Below, piece after piece: positions 6,057-12,837 of a stretch of DNA of 15,457 nt. Below the pieces are notes generated by a model. That model was not told the DNA's origin. It made no database searches and saw only the letters and a program-made list of their open reading frames with translations. A program made the position numbers and the translations under genes. The DNA comes from JALZDI01 sp036259355 (GTDB taxonomy: Bacteria > Actinomycetota > Actinomycetes > Propionibacteriales > Nocardioidaceae): the NCBI GenBank assembly GCA_036259355.1, contig DATABY010000179.1, positions 1 through 15,457 on the forward strand, in the 5' to 3' direction. Numbering within the stretch: the stretch's first letter is position 1; the number at the start of each line of letters is the position of its first letter.

Positions 6057-7130
6057 TCACACGTCGGTCGAGAACCGCACCGCGCCGTCGGTGAGCTTGG
6101 CCTCGCACCACACCCGGGCGCCGGCGCGCAGCTCGCAGTCGGCCCCGACCTGGGCGTCCTCCCCCACGACCGCGCCCTCGAGCACCGTGCGCTCGCCCAC
6201 GACGGCCCGCGCGGCGACCACGCTGTCGCGCAGCACCGCACCGCGCCCCACCCACGCACCGTCGAAGAGCACGCTGCCCTCCACGACGGCGCCGGCCTCG
6301 ACCCGGGCGCCCGCGCCGACCGTGCTGCCGCCGCGGACAGCGGCGTCCGCTGCCACCCGTGAGCCCGGCAGCAGGCACCGCTCCCCCGCCGGCGTCGGGT
6401 ACGCCGGTGAGGTGGCGATCCCGCGCACCAGGTCGGACGAGCAACGCACCAGGGCCTCCGGGGTGCCGACGTCGAGCCAGTACGCCGACTCCAGGTAGCC
6501 CACGATGAGGGCACCGCCGGCGAGCAGACCGGGGAATGTCTCCCGTTCCACCGACACCGGCCGGCCGGTGGGGATCGCGTCCAGGAGCCGGCGCCGGAAG
6601 ACGTAGCAGCCGGCGTTGACCTGGTGGCTCACCGGGTCCGGCGACTTCTCCAGGAAGGCTGTCACGCGGCCGTGCTCATCGGTCGGGACACAGCCGAAGG
6701 CGCGCGGATCGGTGACCTGCACGAGGTGCAGCGTCGCGTCCGCACGCTCCTCGGTGTGCTGCTCGACCTGGGCGGCGATGTCGTGGCCGGAGAGGATGTC
6801 GCCGTTCAGCACCACCACGGGGTCGTCCGGACCGCTGTGCAGCAGGTCCGCGACGTTGCGCAGGGCGCCCGCCGTACCCAGCAGGTCCGTCTCGGTGACG
6901 TACTCCAGGTGGATCCCCCAGGCCCCACCGTCGCCGAACACCGGCTCGAACTCCTCGGCGTGGTAGGACGTCGCGAGCCAGACGCGGTCCACGCCGCTGC
7001 GGGCGAGCTTGCTGATCTGGTGCGCCAGGAAGGGCACGCCGGCCACCGGTAGCAGGTGCTTGGGATGGTTGACGGTCAACGGACGCAGCCGGGTGCCGAG
7101 GCCTCCGGCCACGATGATCGCTTCACGCAT
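6057..7130 (-). CDS. manC: Sugar-1-phosphate nucleotidyltransferase, probably mannose-1-phosphate guanylyltransferase
   Basis: A 357-residue two-domain protein. The N-terminal Rossmann-like nucleotidyltransferase has the nucleotide-binding GGLGTRLRPLT at 9-19 with Lys24 in HPKHLLPVAG (22-31), LLGTAGAL at 83-90, the metal-binding NGDIL at 109-113, FLEKS at 159-163, NAGCYVF at 172-178 and YWLDVGTPE at 217-225. Residues 255-345 form hexapeptide repeats (VGAGARVEAGAVVEGSVLF and so on), a left-handed beta-helix. It would join mannose-1-phosphate and GTP into GDP-mannose. Sequence alone cannot exclude glucose-1-phosphate or another sugar; the GTP/mannose call comes from manB and the isomerase nearby and from the recalled location of Rv3264c and Streptomyces manC beside the whiB/F420 block. 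The ATG at 7130 begins the nucleotide-binding strand and lacks a ribosome site. Confidence 0.85.
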   Translation of the reverse strand: MREAIIVAGGLGTRLRPLTVNHPKHLLPVAGVPFLAHQISKLARSGVDRVWLATSYHAEEFEPVFGDGGAWGIHLEYVTETDLLGTAGALRNVADLLHSGPDDPVVVLNGDILSGHDIAAQVEQHTEERADATLHLVQVTDPRAFGCVPTDEHGRVTAFLEKSPDPVSHQVNAGCYVFRRRLLDAIPTGRPVSVERETFPGLLAGGALIVGYLESAYWLDVGTPEALVRCSSDLVRGIATSPAYPTPAGERCLLPGSRVAADAAVRGGSTVGAGARVEAGAVVEGSVLFDGAWVGRGAVLRDSVVAARAVVGERTVLEGAVVGEDAQVGADCELRAGARVWCEAKLTDGAVRFSTDV

Positions 7131-7160
7131 TGCTCGATCGTGCCACGGCGGAGGGCGCCG

Positions 7161-7166
7161 TAGGCT
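7161..7166 (+). promoter_or_regulatory. Candidate leaderless promoter (-10) of the TIGR03089-type gene
   Basis: TAGGCT, then 7 bases (CCCATCC), then the ATG at 7174, with no ribosome site. The whole divergent gap to the manC-type start is 43 bases, so both promoters must overlap. A weaker CACGAT lies 6 bases before the manC-type ATG on the other strand. Confidence 0.42.
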
Positions 7167-7173
7167 CCCATCC

Positions 7174-7929
7174 ATGACCGCCACGACTCTTCCGGCACTG
7201 CTGAACAGCCTGCTCGACTCCGACCCGGCCCGGCCGTTGGTGACGTTCTACGACGACGCCACCGGCGAACGGATCGAGCTGTCGGTGAAGTCCTTCGAGA
7301 ACTGGGTCGCGAAGACGGCCAACCTGCTGCAGGACGAGCTGTCCGCGGACCCCGGAGAGCACGTGGCGCTGTGGCTTCCCGCCCACTGGCAGTCGGCGGT
7401 GTGGATGTTCGCGGCGGCCGCGTGCGGCGTGGTCGTGAGCCATGACCCCGGGACCGAGACACCCGTGGACATCGTGGTCTGCGGCCCCGACTCGCTGGTG
7501 GCCGCGACGGAGTCAGGGGCCCGGGAGAGGGTGGCGCTGTCGCTGCGACCGATGGGGCACGCCTTCGACGAGGCGCTTCCGGAGGGCACGACCGACTACG
7601 CCGGCACGGTGCTTGCGCAGGACGACTCGTTCCTGCCGATCGGGACTCCGGACGGCGACGCGCCCTTCGCACTGGCCCCCGCAGGCTCCCGCTCCCAGCG
7701 TGAGCTGCTCGAGGAGGGGCGCGGCGGCGCCGAGAGCCTCGGCCTGCCGCCCGCCGGCCGGCTGCTGACCGACGCCAACCCGGCCGACCCCGCGCAGTTC
7801 ACCAAGGGCGTCCTGGCGGCCCTGGTCAGTGGCGGGTCGGTGGTCCTCAACCGGCATCCGGACCCGGCAGCGGTCGACGGGAGGGTCACCCAGGAGCAGG
7901 TCACGGTGCAGTGGTGGGCCGGTCGGTAG
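7174..7929 (+). CDS. TIGR03089 family protein (partial adenylation-domain-like)
   Basis: A 251-residue cytoplasmic protein resembling the N-terminal part of acyl-adenylating (AMP-binding) enzymes. LVTFYDDATGERIELSVKSF at 22-41, VAKTANLLQDEL at 45-56 and EHVALWLPAHWQSAVWMFAA at 62-81 match the usual start of such enzymes, and GVLAALVSGGSVVLNRHPD at 212-230 resembles a later strand. The glycine-rich P-loop (TSGTTGxPK type) and the whole C-terminal lysine domain are absent, so adenylation activity is not expected. Function is unknown; Rv3268 in M. tuberculosis is recalled as a relative in a similar envelope-sugar neighbourhood. The length suits the family, so this is not a fresh truncation. galE follows after 9 bases, though galE has its own promoter-like sequence. 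Confidence 0.82.
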   Translation: MTATTLPALLNSLLDSDPARPLVTFYDDATGERIELSVKSFENWVAKTANLLQDELSADPGEHVALWLPAHWQSAVWMFAAAACGVVVSHDPGTETPVDIVVCGPDSLVAATESGARERVALSLRPMGHAFDEALPEGTTDYAGTVLAQDDSFLPIGTPDGDAPFALAPAGSRSQRELLEEGRGGAESLGLPPAGRLLTDANPADPAQFTKGVLAALVSGGSVVLNRHPDPAAVDGRVTQEQVTVQWWAGR

Positions 7930-7932
7930 GGT
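7927..7932 (+). promoter_or_regulatory. Candidate leaderless promoter (-10) of galE
   Basis: TAGGGT starts with the stop codon of the upstream gene and is followed by 6 bases (GCCGCC) and the galE ATG at 7939. No Shine-Dalgarno sequence is present in this gap, though GGAG lies further back at 7892. Co-transcription with the upstream gene remains possible. Confidence 0.4.
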
Positions 7933-7938
7933 GCCGCC

Positions 7939-8910
7939 ATGACCGTTCTCGTCACCGGCGGAGCCGGGTACATCGGTGCCCACGTGGTGCGCCTGCTGAA
8001 CAAGCGCGGCGACCGGACGGTGGTCGTCGACGACCTCAGCACGGGGGAGCCGAACCGGGTCGGTGACGTCCCGCTGGTCGAGATCGACCTGGCCGACTCC
8101 GCGTCGGTCGGCCCATTGGTGTCGACCATGCGGGACCACGAGGTCGACTCGGTCATCCACATCGCCGCGAAGAAGCAGGTCGGCGAGTCCGCGGAGCGGC
8201 CGGCCTGGTACTACGCGCAGAACGTCGGCGGCACCGCCAACCTGCTGCAGGCCATGGAGCAGTGCGGTGTCGGCAAGATGATGTTCTCCTCCTCCGCGGC
8301 CACCTACGGGCTGCCCGACGTTCCCGCGGAGGCCGCGCTCGACGAGAACACCCCGCCGCGCCCCATCAGCGTGTACGGCCAGACCAAGCTCGTGTGCGAG
8401 TGGATGATCCGCGCGGCGGAAGGGGCGTGGGGGCTGCGGTCGGTGCACCTGCGGTACTTCAACGTGGCTGGTGCCGGCTGGCCCGATCTCGGGGACCCGG
8501 GCGTGTTCAACCTGGTCCCGATCGTGCTCCGGGCGATCACCAACGGCCAGCAACCGGTGGTGTTCGGTGCCGACTACCCGACGCCCGACGGCACCTGCAT
8601 CCGCGACTACGTGCACGTGCTGGACCTGGCCGACGCGCACCTCGCCGCGCTCGACTACCTCGACCGCGACGACCGACCGCACGACGTGTTCAACGTGGGC
8701 ACCGGGGTCGGCGGGTCGGTGCGCGACGTGCTCGGCCAGATCGCCGCCACCACCGGACTGGACGTGTCTCCGACCCTCGGCCCCCGCCGGGCCGGCGACC
8801 CGGCCGCGCTGGTGGCCGACGTCTCCCGGATCGACGCCACGCTCGGCTGGCGGGCCGAGCACGGCCTCGCCGCGATCGTCGACTCGGCCTGGGAGGCCTG
8901 GCCGCGCTGA
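7939..8910 (+). CDS. galE: UDP-glucose 4-epimerase
   Basis: A 323-residue extended short-chain dehydrogenase that interconverts UDP-glucose and UDP-galactose with tightly bound NAD, in the cytoplasm. The NAD-binding motif GGAGYIG is at 7-13, VDDLSTG at 30-36, the serine motif FSSSAATYG at 116-124, and the catalytic pair Tyr146/Lys150 in YGQTK. LRYFNVAGA at 171-179 and CIRDYVHVLDLADAH at 220-234 are typical of GalE. The start follows the promoter geometry and gives the expected first strand MTVLVTGG. Its product would feed Glf (13762-14937) for galactofuranose. It converges on the amidase gene with a 29-base gap. A related substrate such as UDP-GlcNAc cannot be excluded from sequence. Confidence 0.92.
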   Translation: MTVLVTGGAGYIGAHVVRLLNKRGDRTVVVDDLSTGEPNRVGDVPLVEIDLADSASVGPLVSTMRDHEVDSVIHIAAKKQVGESAERPAWYYAQNVGGTANLLQAMEQCGVGKMMFSSSAATYGLPDVPAEAALDENTPPRPISVYGQTKLVCEWMIRAAEGAWGLRSVHLRYFNVAGAGWPDLGDPGVFNLVPIVLRAITNGQQPVVFGADYPTPDGTCIRDYVHVLDLADAHLAALDYLDRDDRPHDVFNVGTGVGGSVRDVLGQIAATTGLDVSPTLGPRRAGDPAALVADVSRIDATLGWRAEHGLAAIVDSAWEAWPR

Positions 8911-8939
8911 CCAGACCTGCCCAGGACCGCAGAGGCGCG

Positions 8940-11879
8940 TCAGCCGAACAGGTCGTACCTGTTCATGCCCGTCGCGACGAACTCCCGCGACTTCAGGCCC
9001 GAGCCGGTGCCGGGCAGCAGCCACAGCCGTCCCGTGCCCTTCTCGCGGGCCAGGACGTCCGGCAGCTTGTCGCGGTTGAAGGTCCCGACGCCGACGATGC
9101 TGTCGTACGCCGCGAAGCTCCGGCCGGGGGCCAGCCGCACCGGGGCCCGAAGCGTCCCCTCGGAGGTTCCGGGCACCAGGTACAGCTCCTTGTTCGACGC
9201 ACGGCGCACGATCAGGTCGCGGTACGGGTCGTCGTTCCAGAAGCCGGCCGCGGTGGCCAGGTCGGCGTGGAACATGCGCTCGCGGCCCACGTAGCGCCCT
9301 GTGATGCCGGCGCGGCCGTTGCTCTGGTGCACCCACACCTGGCCCTCCGGATCACGCGAGACCAGGTCCGGGCGACCGTCGCCGGTCAGGTCCCCGGGGG
9401 CCGCGAGGAAGGTGCGGTCCTGCCACCCGCGGACGAGGACCACGCGCTGCCGCAGGCCCCCGCCGGCGGTGCCGCGGTACAGCCACATGTTGCCCCGGCG
9501 CCCGGCGCGGGTGACGACGTCCGCGTGGCCGTCGCCGTTCCAGTCACCGACGACCTGGGCGAAGTCGGCTCCGCTGGCCCGCCCCCACCGGCCGGTCTCG
9601 AGTGGCCCCTGCAGCCACCGGGTCCCGCGGGAGGGTAGGACGGTCAGCTGGCCGGCGGCGGTCCGTCCCACCAGGTCGGCCTTGCCGTCGCGCGTGAGGT
9701 CGCCCACGCTGGTGAGCCTGGTCATGTCCCGCCAGCTCTTCCAACCGCCGAACCGGCCCGCGAGGGACCCGTTCGGCTCAGTGACGTAGATCCAGGTACG
9801 CCGCGTCTTGCGGTGCCGGGCGACCACGTCCGGAGCTCCGTCGCCGGTCACGTCGTGTCCGGCGCCGGCCAGGTCCATGCCTCCCCAGCCACGTCCGATC
9901 ACCCGAGGTGAACCCACTCGTCCCTTGCCGACGCCGGGGTAGAGGAGCAGCCGGCCGCCGTCGCGGGCGATCAGGTCCCGCCTTCCGTTGCGGTCCAGGT
10001 CTCCGGCACCACTGAGCAGGGTGAGGTGGCCGGCACTTCGCAGCAGCAGGCGCTTGCGACCCCAGTGCCCCCGGGCCTGCCCCGGGAACAGCCACACCGT
10101 GCCCGTGCGGGCGTCCCGCATGACCAGGTCCGGGCGCCGGTTGCCGATCATGTTGCCGACACCGGCGAGCAGGTCCGCACGGGCGAACCGGCGGGTGCCG
10201 GCGATGCCGGCCCGGAATCGGCCGTTCCGGCTTCCCGGGCGCACCTTGGTGATCTTGCTCTTCTGGTTGCGGATCAGCAGGTCCGGGCGTCCGTCGCCGG
10301 TGACGTCGCCGACACCGGTGAACAACACCGAGCCGCCGACCGCCTTGACCACGACCCGGCGCGCGCCGAAGCCGGGGCCGCCGTCGCCCGTGAGCACCTT
10401 GAGGCGCTGGCTGGCCGAGTCACGCGCCAGCACGTCCGGGTAGCCGTCTGCCTGGAAGTCCCGTATCTGGTCCGGCTCGGTCGGCCGAGGCGGAGTCGTG
10501 GGCTCCGGCGGCGGGGTTGGCTTCGGCGTCGGCTCCGGCTCCGGAGTGGGCTTGGGGGTCGGGGCGGGCGCGGGCGCCGTACCACCACGCTGCACGCGAA
10601 CGGCGATCCTGCGGATCTTCGGCAGCCGGTTGTACAGGTAGGTGCCCGGGCACGCGGTCGACCCGGCGTCCCGGTGTCCGTTGATGGCGCGGAAGGTGCG
10701 GCCCTCGAGACGGCGCCGCTTCGAGCCGGCGTTGATGCCGTACTGGCCGAGCTTCCAGGCCATCAGCCGGCCGTAGGCCCGCAGCATCTTGGTCGAGGGG
10801 CCGGCCGTCTCGAAGTTGCCGATCGCCGACATCGCGAACGACACGTGGTTGTAGCCGTAGGTGTGGGCGCCGATCACGTTGCGGTTGATGTTCCCGGCCC
10901 GGCCCTGCCAGATCCGGCCGAAGCGGTCGACGAGGAAGTTGTAGCCGACGTCGCTCCAGCCGTTGCTCTGCGTGTGGTAGGCGTAGATGCCGCGGATGAT
11001 CGACGGCACCTGTGCCCGCGTGTACTGGTTCGCGTTGACGGTGTGGTGCACGAACCCCGCCTGCACGGTTCCGTAGCTCGGTGACCCCGAGCGGAGCCGC
11101 TCGTTGGCTCCCCACGCGGCACGGGAGCGGATCCTGGGCTTCGGCGCGCGGACGCCGGCGAGGTTCGCCGCCGGTGAGGCGAGCGTGCTGCCGGAGCCGG
11201 TGAAGAGCGCGGGCCGCGCGCGCGTGACCGCGCTCGCACCGCCTTCCGCCACCGTGGTCGCGGCGGTGGCGGGGTCGTCGTCGGCCGGGCTCTCACCGGG
11301 GTCGACGACGCTGAGCTCGAGGTCACGAGGGGCCTCGCCGGACCCGCTGGTGGCCCGCAGCTGGACATGGTCGACGTCACCGACCACGACCGGGTCGCTG
11401 CCGGTGCGCGTCGCCGCCTTGGCCTCGGCCGTGCCGGGGTCCGGGGCGTGCTCGTCGTGGACGGGCAGGTCCTGCCAGTCCGACCAGGTGCCGTCGTCCT
11501 TGGTGCGCACCTGCAGGGACAGGTCCGCCGGCTCGTGTCCCTTCCACGTCGCGCCGACGACCCCGTAGCCGTCGACGGACTCGGGGTCGCTGAGCGCCGC
11601 CAGGCCCGGAGCCCCGGGTCGCTCGACCTCTGGGACCGGCACCTCCTCGACACGCGGCGTCACCGGACGCGAGGACGCCGGGGTCACCAGGGTCGCTTTG
11701 TCGGTGGAGGGTCCGGCGGCGGGCAGCGGCTGGACGGACACGGCCGTGTCTCCCACGAACGGTTCGGGGTCGACGGCCACGCCGGCCGCCGGAACACCCG
11801 ACACCAGCGGGACGACCACCGCGAGAGAAGCGAGAACCGCGATGGAGGTGCCGGCCAGGCGTGGGAGATCTTGACGCAT
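8940..11879 (-). CDS. Secreted peptidoglycan N-acetylmuramoyl-L-alanine amidase with FG-GAP/VCBS-type repeats
   Basis: A 979-residue exported protein. A Sec signal peptide covers about 1-34 (hydrophobic core SIAVLASLAVVVPLV). Residues 100-195 form a Trp-containing beta-rich region (ATWKG, WSDWQDLPVHDEH) typical of large actinobacterial amidases. Residues 250-423 are a PGRP/amidase_2 domain: RAAWGANE, the zinc ligand His278 in FVHHTV, the catalytic-type Tyr313 in GYNF, FGRIWQGRAGN, and zinc ligands His402 (GHRD) and Cys410 (TACPG), spaced as in T7 lysozyme. It would cleave the bond between muramic acid and L-alanine. A proline/threonine linker (434-469) leads to ten repeats to the C-terminus. 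The ATG at 11879 has TGGAGG 5 bases upstream. No cell-wall sorting motif is seen. It lies downstream of wzt on the same strand after 196 bases and probably has its own promoter. Confidence 0.93.
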   Translation of the reverse strand: MRQDLPRLAGTSIAVLASLAVVVPLVSGVPAAGVAVDPEPFVGDTAVSVQPLPAAGPSTDKATLVTPASSRPVTPRVEEVPVPEVERPGAPGLAALSDPESVDGYGVVGATWKGHEPADLSLQVRTKDDGTWSDWQDLPVHDEHAPDPGTAEAKAATRTGSDPVVVGDVDHVQLRATSGSGEAPRDLELSVVDPGESPADDDPATAATTVAEGGASAVTRARPALFTGSGSTLASPAANLAGVRAPKPRIRSRAAWGANERLRSGSPSYGTVQAGFVHHTVNANQYTRAQVPSIIRGIYAYHTQSNGWSDVGYNFLVDRFGRIWQGRAGNINRNVIGAHTYGYNHVSFAMSAIGNFETAGPSTKMLRAYGRLMAWKLGQYGINAGSKRRRLEGRTFRAINGHRDAGSTACPGTYLYNRLPKIRRIAVRVQRGGTAPAPAPTPKPTPEPEPTPKPTPPPEPTTPPRPTEPDQIRDFQADGYPDVLARDSASQRLKVLTGDGGPGFGARRVVVKAVGGSVLFTGVGDVTGDGRPDLLIRNQKSKITKVRPGSRNGRFRAGIAGTRRFARADLLAGVGNMIGNRRPDLVMRDARTGTVWLFPGQARGHWGRKRLLLRSAGHLTLLSGAGDLDRNGRRDLIARDGGRLLLYPGVGKGRVGSPRVIGRGWGGMDLAGAGHDVTGDGAPDVVARHRKTRRTWIYVTEPNGSLAGRFGGWKSWRDMTRLTSVGDLTRDGKADLVGRTAAGQLTVLPSRGTRWLQGPLETGRWGRASGADFAQVVGDWNGDGHADVVTRAGRRGNMWLYRGTAGGGLRQRVVLVRGWQDRTFLAAPGDLTGDGRPDLVSRDPEGQVWVHQSNGRAGITGRYVGRERMFHADLATAAGFWNDDPYRDLIVRRASNKELYLVPGTSEGTLRAPVRLAPGRSFAAYDSIVGVGTFNRDKLPDVLAREKGTGRLWLLPGTGSGLKSREFVATGMNRYDLFG
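8943..10463 (-). repeat. Ten FG-GAP/VCBS-type protein repeats
   Basis: A motif of the form G-D-x-T-G-D-G-x-P-D-L-x-x-R-D recurs at residues 473, 524, 575, 626, 675, 726, 778, 829, 879 and 932, spaced 49-53 residues apart. Several copies keep an Asp-rich calcium-type loop (DVTGDGRPD, DWNGDGHAD, DLTGDGRPD); copies 3, 4, 9 and 10 have lost parts of it (NMIGNRRPD, DLDRNGRRD, FWNDDPYRD, TFNRDKLPD). The regular period suggests one blade of a beta-propeller per repeat, perhaps one large or two smaller propellers (inference). Confidence 0.9.
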
Positions 11880-11900
11880 CTGCGCCTCCAGGAGTATGGG

Positions 11901-11906
11901 AAAGTA
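11901..11906 (-). promoter_or_regulatory. Weak -10 candidate of the amidase gene
   Basis: Minus-strand TACTTT fits TANNNT and would start transcription near 11894, leaving a short leader with the TGGAGG ribosome site. No clear -35 is present. The surrounding 11880-12075 gap is unusually AT-rich for the window. Confidence 0.3.
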
Positions 11907-11960
11907 ACTTCGACCCCAAACTCCACAGCAGTCCCACAGGTCCTGCCACCGCTTTGCCTG

Positions 11961-11978
11961 AATTACAAAGTTGTAATT
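11961..11978. promoter_or_regulatory. AT-rich palindrome upstream of the amidase (candidate operator)
   Basis: AATTACAAAGTTGTAATT has perfect 8-base arms (AATTACAA/TTGTAATT) around AG. It lies 82-99 bases before the amidase start. Such an AT-only inverted repeat is improbable by chance in DNA of this composition. It resembles a dimeric-regulator site; no known consensus was matched with confidence. Confidence 0.5.
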
Positions 11979-12045
11979 TGGTCAGAGCGGCCCATTGGTC
12001 CAGTTATCAGGACAGAAAGCCCGTTTCTCGCGCCTCAACCGCGTC

Positions 12046-12067
12046 AAAGCTCCCGCAGCGCAGGAGC
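12046..12067 (-). terminator. Weak terminator candidate after wzt
   Basis: On the minus strand GCTCCTGC, loop GCT and GCGGGAGC form an 8-bp stem with one G-U pair, followed by only TTT. It begins 9 bases after the wzt stop. The short T-run makes it a weak or partial terminator. Confidence 0.4.
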
Positions 12068-12075
12068 CGGCCGGG

Positions 12076-12837
12076 TCAGAAATCCGTTTCCTCGTCCGTT
12101 CCGTCGCCATCGTCGGATGGGTCGTTGAGGAACCGCGCCGCCTCGGCCGGCTCACCGTCGAACACCAGCGAGCCCTCCTTGAGCACCAGCGCACGGTCGC
12201 AGAGCTTCTGCACCTGCTTGGGGCTGTGGCTGACCAGGAAGATCGTGGTGCCCTGCTCGCGCACCTCCCGGATCTTGCGCATGCACTTGCGCTTGAACGG
12301 CGCGTCACCCACCGCGAGACCCTCGTCGACCAGGAAGATGTCGCACTCGGCGTGCACGGCCACAGCGAAGCCGAGCCTCATGTACATGCCCGACGAGTAG
12401 TGCCGCACCTCGGTGTCGATGAACTTGCCGATGTTGGCGAACTCGACCATCGTGTCGAACTTGCGGTCGATCTCCTTCTCGGTCATGCCGATGATCGCCG
12501 CGTTGAGGTAGACGTTCTCCCGGCCGGTCAGGTCGGGGTGGAAACCGGCGCCCACCTCGATCAGACCGGCGATCTTGCCGCCCACCCCGACCCGGCCGTC
12601 GTCCGGGCGCATCACTCCGGAGACCATCTTGAGCAGCGTGCTCTTGCCCGACCCGTTGTGCCCCATCAGGCCGATGGCCTCACCGGCGTCGACGTCGAAC
12701 GAGACGTCGCGCACGGCGTAGAAGCTGTCCTTGAGCGGCTTGCCGCGAATGGCGCGATGCGTCATCCGCTTGAGGGTCTTGGCGTGCCGGAGCGTGAACT
12801 GCTTGCTCACCGACTCCATACGAATCATGGTCGACAT
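12076..12837 (-). CDS. wzt: Polysaccharide ABC exporter ATP-binding subunit (Wzt)
   Basis: A 253-residue ABC ATPase that powers export of a lipid-linked polysaccharide through Wzm. The Walker A motif GHNGSGKST is at 59-67, the signature YSSGM at 147-151, Walker B IFLVDE at 167-172 and the H-loop His204 in VSHSP. IEVGAGFHPDLTGRENVYLN at 93-112 is characteristic of Wzt/TagH/RfbE-type exporters. It ends about 25 residues after the ATPase core with an acidic tail, so it lacks the C-terminal glycan-binding domain of longer Wzt proteins and resembles the mycobacterial galactan exporter Rv3781. The ATG at 12837 directly follows the wzm stop (TAGATG), so coupling is likely; an in-frame ATG at 12828 is an alternative start. 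A teichoic-acid-type substrate is possible, but the adjacent glf favours a galactofuranose polymer. Confidence 0.92.
   Translation of the reverse strand: MSTMIRMESVSKQFTLRHAKTLKRMTHRAIRGKPLKDSFYAVRDVSFDVDAGEAIGLMGHNGSGKSTLLKMVSGVMRPDDGRVGVGGKIAGLIEVGAGFHPDLTGRENVYLNAAIIGMTEKEIDRKFDTMVEFANIGKFIDTEVRHYSSGMYMRLGFAVAVHAECDIFLVDEGLAVGDAPFKRKCMRKIREVREQGTTIFLVSHSPKQVQKLCDRALVLKEGSLVFDGEPAEAARFLNDPSDDGDGTDEETDF

Noticed and set aside
8906..8944. Inverted repeat GCTGAC/GTCAGC joining the galE and amidase stop codons.
   Set aside because: Only 6 bp with a 27-base loop and no T-run, so not a convincing terminator.
7513..9336. A 607-codon minus-strand open frame opposite galE and the TIGR03089-type gene.
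   Set aside because: It is an antisense shadow of well-recognised genes with no ribosome site or recognisable domain.
12014..12028. Small hairpin AGAAA-GCCCG-TTTCT between wzt and the amidase.
   Set aside because: A 5-bp A/T-rich stem is weak and has no following T-run.
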